Source: Microbacterium timonense
GTDB lineage: Bacteria > Actinomycetota > Actinomycetes > Actinomycetales > Microbacteriaceae
Assembly: GCF_900292075.1 (NCBI RefSeq)
Contig: NZ_OLMV01000002.1
Span: 682,001 to 746,000 of the forward strand
DNA: 64,000 nt
Reading direction: 5' to 3'
Part shown: piece after piece, positions 7,707 through 16,079 of the stretch
How the letters are laid out: every line of letters begins with the position of its first letter
How positions within the stretch are numbered: the stretch's first letter is position 1
Position numbers and translations under genes: made by a program
The notes under the pieces: generated by a model
Databases searched by the model: none
What the model was told of the DNA's origin: nothing
The model's input: only the letters and a program-made list of their open reading frames with translations

Positions 7707-9316
7707 CCGTCGTCGCGCTGCTGCGCCAGCGATTGCGGCGCGACTGGCTGCAGCTCACGCTGTGGATCCTCGGCACCGCAGCGTTGGCCGCCACCGCGGT
7801 GAGCGGCGTCGAAAGCTCCTACGGCTCCCTCCAGGACCGCCAGGAGGTCCTGGCCGCGGTGATGGCCAATCCCGTCATCATGCTGTTCCGCGGCCTCCCC
7901 TCGGGCGCGGAGCGGGAGGCGTTCACACTGTTCCTGATCTTCCCGTTCCTCGCGATGATGGCTGCCTTCATGTCGTCGTTCCTCGCGGTGCGGCACACCC
8001 GGGCCGAGGAGGAGATCGGCCGGGCCGAACTCGTCTCTGCGACGCCCGCGGGACGCACCGCACCCACGTCGGCGACGATCGTTCACGGCCTCCTCGCGAA
8101 CCTGATCCTCGCCGCCCTCGTCGCCCTCGTCTACGTCGCATCGGGCTTCGCCGTGGCCGGATCGCTCATCGCGGGCGCGGCCGCGGGCGCCGTCGGAGTC
8201 GTCTTCCTCGGTGTCGGGCTCGTCGCCGCACAGCTCATGCGCACCTCCCGCGGCGCCAATTCGCTGTCGGTGTGGGTGCTCATCGCGACGTTCGTCCTGT
8301 GCGGGCTCGGCAACGCGCTCGGCACGCCGAGCGCGGACCTGCAGCGCATCGAGAGCTCCTGGCTCACGTGGCTGTCGCCATTCGGCTGGGCAGAGAACGC
8401 GCGGCCCTTCGCCGACGACGCGTGGTGGCCGGTGATCCTCTGCCTCGGCGTGGGCATCGTGCTCATCGTGGCCGCGGCGGCGCTGCAGCCGCTGCGTGAT
8501 GTCGGCGAGAGCTTCATCGCCCAGCGCCCGGGCCGCCTCGTCGGCCCCGCGTCGCTCTCGTCGCCGCTGGGACTGGTGTGGCGCCTCAGCCGCGGCGCAC
8601 TGGTCGGGTGGTGCGTCGGGGGCCTGCTGACCGGGCTTCTGTCGACGAGCCTGGCGTCGGTCGTGAACGACTTGGGCACCGACATCCCGGCACTGCAGGA
8701 CGTGCTCACGGCGCTGTCCGAGAACGGGACCCTCGAGGAGGGCATGGTCGTGATCTTCTTCCTCATCGTCGGCGTGCTCGCCGCCTGCGCGGCGGTGCAG
8801 ACGGTTGCACGGGCGCGGCAGGAGGAGACGCACGGCACCGCCGAGCTGCTGCTGTCGGCGCCGGTGGGTCGCGTGCGCTGGCTGGCCGGCTACCTCGTCA
8901 TGGCCGTGGCGGGCGTCATCGCGGTGTGCGCCTCCGCCGTCTTCGGAGCATGGGCGGGCACTCTGCGCGAGGGCGAGACGGACCTCGTGGGCGATGCCCT
9001 CGTGGCCGGCCTCGGACAGGCGGTCGCGGCATCCGTCTTCATCGCCGTGACGGCGCTGGTCTTCGTGGTCGCCCCGCGACTGACCATTCCGGTGGCCTGG
9101 GCGCTGGTGCTGGTGGCGCTGCTGCTGGGATTGTTCGCGCCGCTCTTCGACCTGCCGGATGCCGTGGCCGACCTGTCTCCGTTCACGGCCGCGCCGACGA
9201 TCGACGACGGTGCGTTCGACGCGAAGGGTCTGTGGTGGCTGCTCGCGGCGACCGGCGTGGTCGGCGCGGCGGCTCTGGTGCTCATGCGGCGGCGCCCCTT
9301 GGCCACGACGGGATAG
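7703..9316 (+). CDS. ABC exporter permease (polyketide antibiotic exporter type)
   Basis: Membrane protein of 537 aa with about twelve hydrophobic segments in two similar halves, the second starting near residue 290; each half has the RAEEE-type loop (TRAEEEIGRAEL and RARQEETHGTAELL). This matches the large single-chain permeases that pair with a DrrA-like ATPase. Start overlaps the ATPase gene. The stop codon TAG also forms the start of a TAGGTT -10 box for the next gene. Confidence 0.9.
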   Translation: MTVVALLRQRLRRDWLQLTLWILGTAALAATAVSGVESSYGSLQDRQEVLAAVMANPVIMLFRGLPSGAEREAFTLFLIFPFLAMMAAFMSSFLAVRHTRAEEEIGRAELVSATPAGRTAPTSATIVHGLLANLILAALVALVYVASGFAVAGSLIAGAAAGAVGVVFLGVGLVAAQLMRTSRGANSLSVWVLIATFVLCGLGNALGTPSADLQRIESSWLTWLSPFGWAENARPFADDAWWPVILCLGVGIVLIVAAAALQPLRDVGESFIAQRPGRLVGPASLSSPLGLVWRLSRGALVGWCVGGLLTGLLSTSLASVVNDLGTDIPALQDVLTALSENGTLEEGMVVIFFLIVGVLAACAAVQTVARARQEETHGTAELLLSAPVGRVRWLAGYLVMAVAGVIAVCASAVFGAWAGTLREGETDLVGDALVAGLGQAVAASVFIAVTALVFVVAPRLTIPVAWALVLVALLLGLFAPLFDLPDAVADLSPFTAAPTIDDGAFDAKGLWWLLAATGVVGAAALVLMRRRPLATTG

Positions 9317-9326
9317 GTTCGGATCC

Positions 9327-9860
9327 ATGGCGCACGAGCATCCCGGCACCGAGGCGGCCGAGCAGGCGGCGGCGCTGCTGGCCGCCGCCGGGATGGCGCG
9401 CATGCCTGCCCGCGTCATGATGGCCCTCGTCGGATCGCCCGACGAGGGGTACACCGCGGCGCAGCTGGCCGACCGGCTCGGCGTCTCACCGGCGGCCGTC
9501 TCGGGCGCCGTGCGCTATCTCGTGTCGATGCGGCTCATCCAGCGCCTGTCGCGCCCGGGCGACCGGCGTGATCGCTATGACCTCACCGACGATGCATGGG
9601 CGGGCATGATCACCGCGAACGCTCCCCTGTACACGGCGCTCGCCACGCACATGGAGCGCATCGCGGAGGAGAACACGGATGCCCCCGCGTCGGTCGCGCG
9701 CGCGCACGCGGTCGCCGACTTCCTGCGATATCTCGCCGAGCGGATGCCGCAGCTCGCGGTGGAGTGGCGTGAGGAACGCGACCGGGCCGCGCGCGAGGCC
9801 GAGGCAGGGGCGCCGGACGAGGGGCGGGCGGGGGCCGGGAGGCGGGCTGCGGCCGGGTAG
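9327..9860 (+). CDS. GbsR/MarR-like transcriptional regulator
   Basis: Winged-helix protein of 177 aa: AAQLADRLGVSPAAVSGAVRYLVS (in parts, residues about 37-60) is the recognition helix region, followed by a wing with RPGDRRDRYDL, as in GbsR/MarR-type regulators, and a helical dimer region. The C-terminal 25 aa are low-complexity Glu/Gly/Arg. Start is ATG 9327, 7 nt after TAGGTT, so it can be made from its own leaderless transcript in addition to the operon. Likely represses the exporter genes through the palindrome at 6711. Confidence 0.85.
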   Translation: MAHEHPGTEAAEQAAALLAAAGMARMPARVMMALVGSPDEGYTAAQLADRLGVSPAAVSGAVRYLVSMRLIQRLSRPGDRRDRYDLTDDAWAGMITANAPLYTALATHMERIAEENTDAPASVARAHAVADFLRYLAERMPQLAVEWREERDRAAREAEAGAPDEGRAGAGRRAAAG

Positions 9861-9870
9861 CCTTTCCCGA

Positions 9871-10401
9871 GTGACCGACGCATCCCGCTACATCGTGGCC
9901 ACCGACGGCGCCTGCAAAGGCAACCCCGGACCGACGGGGTGGGCATGGGTCGCCGAGGACGGACACTGGGCTGCCGGATCGATTCCCGTCGGCACCAACA
10001 ACATCGGCGAGCTGACGGGACTGCTCAAGGCCATCGAGGACCACGCCGACGTTGCGAACCTCGTGGTGCAGGCGGACTCGCGGTACGCGATCGACACCTA
10101 TACGAAGTGGATGGACGGCCACCGTCGCCGCGGCTGGAAGACCTCGACCGGCGCCCCGACGAAGAACGTCGACCTCCTCGAGCAGCTCATCGCCGCCCGA
10201 GACGCGCGCCGCGCCGCCGGGCTTCCCGACGTCGTGCTGGAGCACGTGCGCGGACACTCGGGGCACGTCCTCAACGCCTGGGCCGACGAGCGAGCGGTGC
10301 GCGCCTCGGAGCACGCGGCGAAGGGCGTCGCGAGCGCGTGGTCGTCGCTCGGTGCGCAGGACAAGATCGACGTCTCGACCCGCCCCAAGAACGGCCGCTG
10401 A
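9871..10401 (+). CDS. rnhA: ribonuclease HI
   Basis: RNase H fold of 176 aa, degrading RNA in RNA-DNA hybrids. The acidic catalytic set is visible: DGACKGNPG (first Asp), NNIGELTGLL (Glu), VQADSRYAID (second Asp) and the final GHSGHVLNAWADE with His and Asp. The start is GTG 9871, 7 nt after TAGCCT whose TAG is the stop of the previous gene, so a leaderless start is likely. Longer upstream reading runs into the regulator gene and is rejected. A C-terminal tail of about 25 aa is poorly conserved. Confidence 0.93.
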   Translation: MTDASRYIVATDGACKGNPGPTGWAWVAEDGHWAAGSIPVGTNNIGELTGLLKAIEDHADVANLVVQADSRYAIDTYTKWMDGHRRRGWKTSTGAPTKNVDLLEQLIAARDARRAAGLPDVVLEHVRGHSGHVLNAWADERAVRASEHAAKGVASAWSSLGAQDKIDVSTRPKNGR

Positions 10402-10403
10402 CG

Positions 10404-11870
10404 CTACAGCAGCGCGCGGTACTCCTGCCATGCCTCGCCGAGGCGACGCACGCCCTCCTGCAGCACCTCGGGCGGCGCGGTGTAGGGCACCCGGATGTGG
10501 TCGTCGTAGGTGACGGATGCCGTGAACTCGGTGCCGCCCGCCACTGCGACGCCCCGCATCGCGGCCACCCGCGCCATCGCCGTCGCCGAGCCCACGGGCA
10601 GCCGCGCCCACACGGCCAATCCTCCACGCGGCGCGACCGTCTCCCACTCGGGCACGTGCTCGCGCATCGCGACCAGCAGCTGCTCCGCCGCGACGGCGTG
10701 CGTCTGCCCGACGGCGGTGCGCAGCGTCCGCGCGTGCTCCACCAGGTCCAGTGCCAGCAGCTGCGCGGGGACGCTCGTGGACTGGTCGACGAGCTGGCGG
10801 ACAGCGCGCAGGCGCCGCACGAGAACCGGGTCGGCGCGCAGCCACCCGACGCGCAGCCCCGCCCACGACCACTTCGACAGTGAATCGACCACGATGATCG
10901 GCGCGTCGGGGCGAAGGGCCGCCAGGGTCGGCGGGACGACGCCGTCGAACGAGATGTGCGCGAGCACACGGTCCTCCAGCACCGGCACGCCGTACTCGGC
11001 CGACAGGTCGGCGATGCGCTGCCGGTCGGCCGCCGGCAGGCGGGTACCCGTCGGGTTGTGGTGGTGAGGGTTCACCGCGATGAGGACGGGGCGCAGCGCC
11101 ACGACAGCGGCCTCGAGCTCATCGACATCGATGCCGTCCGGTCCGATCGTCACGCCGTGCACGCGGCCTCCCCGCCGGCGGACCGAGTCCGCCAAGCCGG
11201 GCCAGGTCACAGACTCGGTGAGCACGATGTCACCGGGCGAGACGAGTTCGTCGACGACGAGGCTGATCGCCTGCTGCGCGCCGTGGGTGACGAGGATCTG
11301 TGCGGCCGTCGCGGGCGTCCCCTCCTCTTCGAAGAGGCGGGCGAGCCGCGCTCGCAGGACGGGAAGACCGGCGGGATCGGCCTCCGCCAGGGTCACGGGA
11401 TCGAGCGTCGGGGTGTGTGCCCGCACGACGTCGACCGCGAGGGACGGCATCGCCGGCACCGCGCGCAGCAGGTCGATACCCGACGGCAGTGCGGAGAACA
11501 GCCCCTCCCCTCGGGCCGTGCGTTCGCGTGCCGGGAGGGCGGCCGCGAGGTGCCCGGCCACCCTGGTGCCGCTGCCCTGCCGGCGCTCGACCAGCTCCTC
11601 CTCACTGAGCAGGGCGTACGCCGCCACCACGGTCCCGCGTGAGACGGCGATCGCGCCGGCCAGGGCACGCTCGGCCGGGAGCCGGTCGCCGGGGCGGAGC
11701 TCGCCGCCCCGGATCAGAGCGGCGATGGCCGCGGCCAGTCGCACCGTCAGCGTGCCGTCGCCCTGCGCCCAGCGCCCCAGCCGCGCGGCGAGCCGGGACG
11801 CCTCGACGGTGGCGCCGAGTGCCACCCGGTGGTCCACCAGCCGCTCATTGGCACTGTGAACGCTCGTCAT
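10404..11870 (-). CDS. MocR-type regulator: GntR winged helix fused to aminotransferase domain
   Basis: A 488-aa fusion. The N-terminus (about 40-105) is a GntR winged helix (LPAERALAGAIAVSRGTV), the rest an aspartate-aminotransferase-like PLP domain with NPHHHNPTG and the PLP lysine K333 in SLSKWSWAGLRVGW. MocR proteins sense PLP or amino-acid adducts and act as activators or repressors of nearby genes. Start ATG 11870 is chosen because upstream frame crosses an inverted TGGTCCAAT/ATTGGACCA pair, its likely binding site. It converges on rnhA with 2 bp between stops. Confidence 0.92.
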   Translation of the reverse strand: MTSVHSANERLVDHRVALGATVEASRLAARLGRWAQGDGTLTVRLAAAIAALIRGGELRPGDRLPAERALAGAIAVSRGTVVAAYALLSEEELVERRQGSGTRVAGHLAAALPARERTARGEGLFSALPSGIDLLRAVPAMPSLAVDVVRAHTPTLDPVTLAEADPAGLPVLRARLARLFEEEGTPATAAQILVTHGAQQAISLVVDELVSPGDIVLTESVTWPGLADSVRRRGGRVHGVTIGPDGIDVDELEAAVVALRPVLIAVNPHHHNPTGTRLPAADRQRIADLSAEYGVPVLEDRVLAHISFDGVVPPTLAALRPDAPIIVVDSLSKWSWAGLRVGWLRADPVLVRRLRAVRQLVDQSTSVPAQLLALDLVEHARTLRTAVGQTHAVAAEQLLVAMREHVPEWETVAPRGGLAVWARLPVGSATAMARVAAMRGVAVAGGTEFTASVTYDDHIRVPYTAPPEVLQEGVRRLGEAWQEYRALL

Positions 11871-11882
11871 GACTCCGCATTC

Positions 11883-11950
11883 TGGTCCAATGCTCCACTC
11901 ACACGCCACAGCGTCCCCTCAGATCGGGCCAGTTCGTACCGATTGGACCA
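11883..11950. promoter_or_regulatory. Inverted pair TGGTCCAAT / ATTGGACCA, likely MocR sites
   Basis: TGGTCCAAT at 11883-11891 and its exact reverse complement ATTGGACCA at 11942-11950, centre to centre about 59 bp apart, lie immediately upstream of the mocR-like start. Widely spaced repeated sites of this style are known for PdxR/MocR regulators; the assignment here is inference. Confidence 0.5.
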
Positions 11951-12294
11951 TCCAGCACTTCCTCGACTGGATCGCGTCCGACGACGCGCGAGCACATGAC
12001 GAGAGCCTCCGTCCGGTGCTGTCGTCCCTCGCGTCCGCCCTCGAGCCGGGTGCCCCGACGAGCCTGATCCCGCGGTCCACCGTCGCGATCGTCCGTGCCG
12101 TCGGCTCCGCCGTCCGCGCGAACCCGACGCTGCGCGACCTCTCGCTCGGTGCCGTGCCGGGGGTCGACGCGGCGATCGAGGCATCGGCTTCACGAGGAGA
12201 TCTGCGCAACAGCGGACGTTTCGCCGCGCAATCTCCTCAGATCCGCAGATCTCCTCGAATCGGCGGCGGTCAGCCCTCGGTGGTGCCCTCGTAG
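11890..12294 (+). CDS. uncertain small ORF, possibly the MocR target or a gene remnant
   Basis: About 135 aa. From roughly 11950 to 12190 the frame shows strong third-position G/C bias and a sensible helical composition (TIQHFLDWIASDDARAHD, then SLIPRSTVAIVRAVGSAV), so it looks coding. The beginning is unclear: the ATG at 11890 lies inside a proposed operator and no ribosome site is seen. The last 30 residues are read from an inverted repeat (12193-12257), suggesting the natural end was displaced or the gene is decayed. I recognise no family. Confidence 0.35.
   Translation: MLHSHATASPQIGPVRTDWTIQHFLDWIASDDARAHDESLRPVLSSLASALEPGAPTSLIPRSTVAIVRAVGSAVRANPTLRDLSLGAVPGVDAAIEASASRGDLRNSGRFAAQSPQIRRSPRIGGGQPSVVPS
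12193..12257. repeat. inverted repeat, REP- or terminator-like
   Basis: Perfect 14-bp arms CGAGGAGATCTGCG (12193-12206) and CGCAGATCTCCTCG (12244-12257) flank 37 nt that include a further partial copy (ATCTCCTCAGATC). It lies between the uncertain plus-strand ORF and the 3' end of the Nudix gene, so it could be a bidirectional terminator. The rest of the 11871-12336 gap holds only the MocR sites and the uncertain ORF. Confidence 0.75.
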
Positions 12295-12336
12295 AGCCCG
12301 GTAGCCACCGACCGCGTGCCCACAAGACCGGGGGCG

Positions 12337-12819
12337 TCAGCTGGTGGACGCCTCGCCCAGGTGCCTCTCGAGGGCGTCGATCGCGGGCCGCTGACCCTTC
12401 ACCAGCCGTTCCCTCGCGGCGTCCAGACCGGTCCACTCGACGCGGTCGACCTCGGGAAAGCGTGCGGTCCGCCCCGAGCGCGGGCGCCATTCCAGTTCGA
12501 ACTCGCCGAACTCCAGGTCGTCCAGCGAGAAGTCCGATCCATCGGCAATGAACACTGTGACGTGCTTGCCCGACGAGTACGAAAACGTGCCGAGCTCGGC
12601 GTAGGGCGGCTCGGGCGGATCGATGCCGAGCTCTTCGCGGAACTCGCGGCGCGCGGCATCCAGCGCGCCCTCCTCCCCCTCGATGTACTCGCCCTTGGGC
12701 ACCGACCACGCGCCGGCATCCTTGCTCGCCCAGAACGGCCCGCCCATGTGCGCGATGAGCACCTGGGGTTCGGGGACGATCCGGTAGAGGAGGATGCCGG
12801 CGCTGGTGGTCTTGGCCAT
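12337..12819 (-). CDS. NUDIX hydrolase
   Basis: A 160-aa Nudix protein. The Nudix box GEYIEGEEGALDAARREF continuing into REELGI is present around residues 43-66, with one extra residue in the first spacer compared with the textbook pattern, as in the predicted NTP pyrophosphohydrolases of the YfcD/COG4119 kind. The leading TTSAGILLYR and WSVPKGEY fit that group. It would hydrolyse a nucleoside-diphosphate-linked substrate, not identifiable from sequence. It is followed by a REP-like hairpin. Confidence 0.9.
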   Translation of the reverse strand: MAKTTSAGILLYRIVPEPQVLIAHMGGPFWASKDAGAWSVPKGEYIEGEEGALDAARREFREELGIDPPEPPYAELGTFSYSSGKHVTVFIADGSDFSLDDLEFGEFELEWRPRSGRTARFPEVDRVEWTGLDAARERLVKGQRPAIDALERHLGEASTS

Positions 12820-12841
12820 GATCTCGGCGTGCGGACCGCGA

Positions 12842-13855
12842 TCAGACCAGGCGGGTCTTCGGGGAGACGCGGTAGGTGTCCTCGGGGTCGCTGAACACCA
12901 CGTCGCCCAGCGCGGTGTCGATCGCCGCCAGGGTGTCGGCGTCGAGCACGACGCCCGAGGCCTTGACCGTCTCGGCCAGCTGCTCGGGACGGGATGCCCC
13001 GACCAGCGCGGAGGCGACGTTCTTGTTCTGCAGCACCCAGGCGATGGCCAGCTGCGGCATCGTCAGGCCCGCCTGCTCGGCGATCGGCTTCAGCCGCTGC
13101 ACGGCCTCCAGTACGTCGTCACGCAGGAACGACTCGATGAAGCCGGCGCCGCTCTTCTCGTCCGTCGCGCGCGAGCCCTCGGGTACCGGCTGGCCGGGGA
13201 GGTACTTGCCTGACAGCACGCCCTGCGCCATCGGCGACCAGACGATCTGCGAGATGCCGAGCTCTTCGGAGGTCGGCACGACCTTGCCCTCGATGACGCG
13301 CCACAGCGCGGAGTACTGCGGCTGATTGGAGATCAGCTGCACCCCGTAGCTCTTGGCGAGCGCGTGACCTTCGCGCAGCTGCTCGGCCGTCCACTCGGAG
13401 ACACCGATGTACAGCGCCTTGCCCTGGCGGACCACGTCGGCGAAGGCCTGGAAGGTCTCTTCGAGAGGCGTCTCGTAGTCGAAGCGGTGCGCCTGGTAGA
13501 GGTCGACGTAGTCGGTGCCGAGGCGGCGGAGCGAGCCGTTGATCGACTCGAGGATGTGCTTGCGGCTGAGCCCGGTGTCGTTGGCACCCTTGGGACCGGT
13601 GGGGAAGTACACCTTGGTGAAGATCTCGAGCGACTCGCGCCGCTGGCCCGACAGCGCCTTCCCCAGCACTTCCTCGGCGAGCGTGTTGGCGTACACGTCA
13701 GCGGTGTCGAATGTCGTGATGCCGGCGTCGAGCGCGGCGTGCACGGTCGCGATCGCGGCCGAGTCGTCGATCTGAGAGCCGTGCGTGACCCAGTTGCCGT
13801 AGGTGATCTCGCTGACCTTGAGACCGCTGTTTCCGAGATACCGGTAGTTGACCAT
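12842..13855 (-). CDS. aldo/keto reductase (Kv-beta/YghZ-like)
   Basis: AKR of 337 aa. The TIM-barrel AKR set is seen: DTADVYANTLAEEVLG (Asp and Tyr of the tetrad), EIFTKVYFP (Lys), DLYQAHRFD (His), and the NADPH region VGASRPEQLAET. The N-terminal YRYLGNSGLKVSEITYGNW matches the Kv-beta-like AKR7/AKR14 group that reduces aldehydes. The start ATG lies 6 nt after a minus-strand TAGCGT box, so it is probably leaderless. Substrate unknown. Confidence 0.92.
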   Translation of the reverse strand: MVNYRYLGNSGLKVSEITYGNWVTHGSQIDDSAAIATVHAALDAGITTFDTADVYANTLAEEVLGKALSGQRRESLEIFTKVYFPTGPKGANDTGLSRKHILESINGSLRRLGTDYVDLYQAHRFDYETPLEETFQAFADVVRQGKALYIGVSEWTAEQLREGHALAKSYGVQLISNQPQYSALWRVIEGKVVPTSEELGISQIVWSPMAQGVLSGKYLPGQPVPEGSRATDEKSGAGFIESFLRDDVLEAVQRLKPIAEQAGLTMPQLAIAWVLQNKNVASALVGASRPEQLAETVKASGVVLDADTLAAIDTALGDVVFSDPEDTYRVSPKTRLV

Positions 13856-13898
13856 GAGAAAACGCTATCGGCCTTCCTGCGCCTCTCGGTTCGCAGAC

Positions 13899-13935
13899 GG
13901 ATGCCGCGGCCCCGGGCGCGGGGGCCGCGGCATCC
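13899..13935 (-). terminator. strong hairpin after the ABC exporter genes
   Basis: Perfect 15-bp arms GGATGCCGCGGCCCC and its complement separated by gggcgcg, 9 bp beyond the stop of the exporter gene at 13944. There is no T-run on the minus side, so it is a terminator-like or mRNA 3' end structure. Confidence 0.6.
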
Positions 13936-13943
13936 TTTCCGGC

Positions 13944-16079
13944 TCAGCGGACAGGTGCGGTGACGTCCTCGCTCGCCTCGTCGGCGCCCGGCTCGTCGGG
14001 CGCACCGGCGGCCGAAGCGTCGGCGAGGGCGCGGGCTTCCTCGTCGAGGTCGGTCGCGGCCTGCTCGAACTGCGAGTTGTAGAGGCGGAAGTACGCACCC
14101 TGCGCAGCGATCAGCTCGTCATGCGTGCCCTTCTCGACGATGCCGCCGTTCTCCATCACCAGGATCAGGTCGGCGTCGCGGATGGTCGACAGACGGTGGG
14201 CGATCACGAACGAGGTGCGCCCCTCGCGCAGGGCCGCCATCGCGTGCTGCAGCAGCAGCTCGGTGCGGGTGTCGACCGAGCTCGTCGCCTCGTCGAGGAT
14301 CAGCACCGACGGCTGCGCCACGAAGGCGCGGGCGATCGTGATGAGCTGCTTCTCGCCGGCCGAGATGTTCGAGGCGTCCTCGTCGAGGAGCGTGTCGTAG
14401 CCGTCGGGCAGCGAGTGCACGAACCGGTCGACGTACGTCGCCTTGGCCGCCGCGAGGATCTCCTCGTCGGTGGCGTCGGCCCGCCCGTACCGGATGTTCT
14501 CGCGAATGGTGCCTGCGAACAGCCACGGGTCCTGCAGCACCATGCCCGTCTTGGACCGGATGTCGCGACGTGTGAGTTGCGCGATGTCCTGCCCGTTCAA
14601 CAGGATGCGCCCGCCGTCCAACTCGTAGAACCGCATCAGCAGGTTCACCAGCGTCGTCTTGCCCGCGCCGGTCGGACCGACGATCGCGACCGTCTGCCCG
14701 GGCTCGACCCGGAACGACAGGTCGTGGATGAGCGGACGCTCCGGCGTGTACGAGAACGCCACATCCTGGAACTCGATCGTGCCGTCGCCCTCGACCGGCG
14801 CCGGGGCATCGGCCGCGTCGGGCTCCTGCTCCGGTTCGTCGAGCAGCTCGAACACGCGTTCGGCCGACGCCGTGCCCGACTGCACCACCGCGGCCATCCC
14901 GCCGAGCTCCGACAGGGGCTGGGTGAACTGCTGGGAGTACTGGATGAAGGCCTGCACGTCGCCCAGGCGCAGCTGGCCACCGGCGACCATGAGGGCTCCG
15001 AACACCGCGATGCCGACGTAGGTCAGGTTCCCGATGAACATCATCGCGGGCATCATGATGTTCGAGAGGAACTGGGCCTTGAAGGACGCCTGGTACAGCT
15101 CCTCGTTCTCGGCGCGGAACGCCTCGCGCGAGGCCTCCTCGCGACCGAACACCTTGACGAGCGCGTGCCCCGAGAACGACTCCTCGACGCGCGCGTTGAG
15201 GCGGCCGACCTTGCGCCACTGGATGCCGAACGCCTTCTGCGAACGCGGCCCGATGACGCCGAACAGCACGCCCATGAGCGGGAAGCTGACCAGCACGACG
15301 AGCGTCAGCTGCCACGAGATCGACAGCATCATGATGAGCACGCCGACGACCGTGAGCACGGCGGTCAGCGCCTGCGACAGCGACTGCTGCATCATCTGCG
15401 TGATGTTGTCGATGTCGTTGGTCACGCGCGAGATGAGCTCACCGCGCTGCACACGGTCGAAGTAGCGCAGCGGCAGGCGGTTGATCTTCGCCTCGACGTC
15501 TTCGCGCAGTCGCCACATGACCCGCACCATGATGACGTTGATCACATAGCCCTGCAGCCACATCAGCAGCGACGAGGAGAAGTACAGCACCAGCACGATG
15601 AGCAGCACGCGGCTGAGCGCCATGAAGTCGACCCCCGCGCCGGGCGTGAAGTTCTCCATGGCCGCCACGATGTTGGCGAGATCCTGCTGCCCCTGGGCCT
15701 CGAGCCCGGCCACGACCTGTGCCTGCGTGGTCCCCGCCGGCGCCATCGCTGAGACGACGCCTTCGAACAGGATGTTCGTCGCCTCACCCAGCACCTTGGG
15801 CGAGAGCACGGCGAGCACGACGCCGATCGCGCCCAGCAGCGAGACGAGGGTGAACGCGACGGCGTGCGGCTTCAGCAGGCCGATGAGGCGGCGGAAGGAG
15901 GGCCCGAAGTGGGCCGCCTTGCCGGGAGCGACGGCTCCGCTCCAGTCGTCGGCCGCGATGCGCGCCTGCTCGCCGAGTTCGATCTCGAGCTTCTCCTCCG
16001 GGCTCAGCTCGGCCACCGCCCCGCGGACCCTGCCGCGGCGCGTGGACTTCTCGGTGCGGGACTGCTTTTCGGTGCTCAT
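13944..16079 (-). CDS. ABC exporter, fused membrane and ATPase domains (subunit 2)
   Basis: 711 aa. An N-terminal charged tail (about 65 aa), six predicted transmembrane helices (type I exporter fold, with the VIRVMWRLREDVEAKI-like coupling region near residue 195), then an ATPase with Walker A GPTGAGKTTL, signature ISAGEKQL, Walker B LILDEATSSVD and H-loop VIAHRLSTI. Its start overlaps the stop of the preceding exporter gene (ATGA), so the two chains are co-translated and probably form a heterodimer that expels lipids or drugs. The C-terminus is Asp/Glu/Ala-rich. Confidence 0.93.
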   Translation of the reverse strand: MSTEKQSRTEKSTRRGRVRGAVAELSPEEKLEIELGEQARIAADDWSGAVAPGKAAHFGPSFRRLIGLLKPHAVAFTLVSLLGAIGVVLAVLSPKVLGEATNILFEGVVSAMAPAGTTQAQVVAGLEAQGQQDLANIVAAMENFTPGAGVDFMALSRVLLIVLVLYFSSSLLMWLQGYVINVIMVRVMWRLREDVEAKINRLPLRYFDRVQRGELISRVTNDIDNITQMMQQSLSQALTAVLTVVGVLIMMLSISWQLTLVVLVSFPLMGVLFGVIGPRSQKAFGIQWRKVGRLNARVEESFSGHALVKVFGREEASREAFRAENEELYQASFKAQFLSNIMMPAMMFIGNLTYVGIAVFGALMVAGGQLRLGDVQAFIQYSQQFTQPLSELGGMAAVVQSGTASAERVFELLDEPEQEPDAADAPAPVEGDGTIEFQDVAFSYTPERPLIHDLSFRVEPGQTVAIVGPTGAGKTTLVNLLMRFYELDGGRILLNGQDIAQLTRRDIRSKTGMVLQDPWLFAGTIRENIRYGRADATDEEILAAAKATYVDRFVHSLPDGYDTLLDEDASNISAGEKQLITIARAFVAQPSVLILDEATSSVDTRTELLLQHAMAALREGRTSFVIAHRLSTIRDADLILVMENGGIVEKGTHDELIAAQGAYFRLYNSQFEQAATDLDEEARALADASAAGAPDEPGADEASEDVTAPVR

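Noticed and set aside
7628..9454. Long open frame antisense to the exporter permease
   Set aside because: Its translation is Arg/His-rich and has no membrane or domain pattern; the permease is the true gene.
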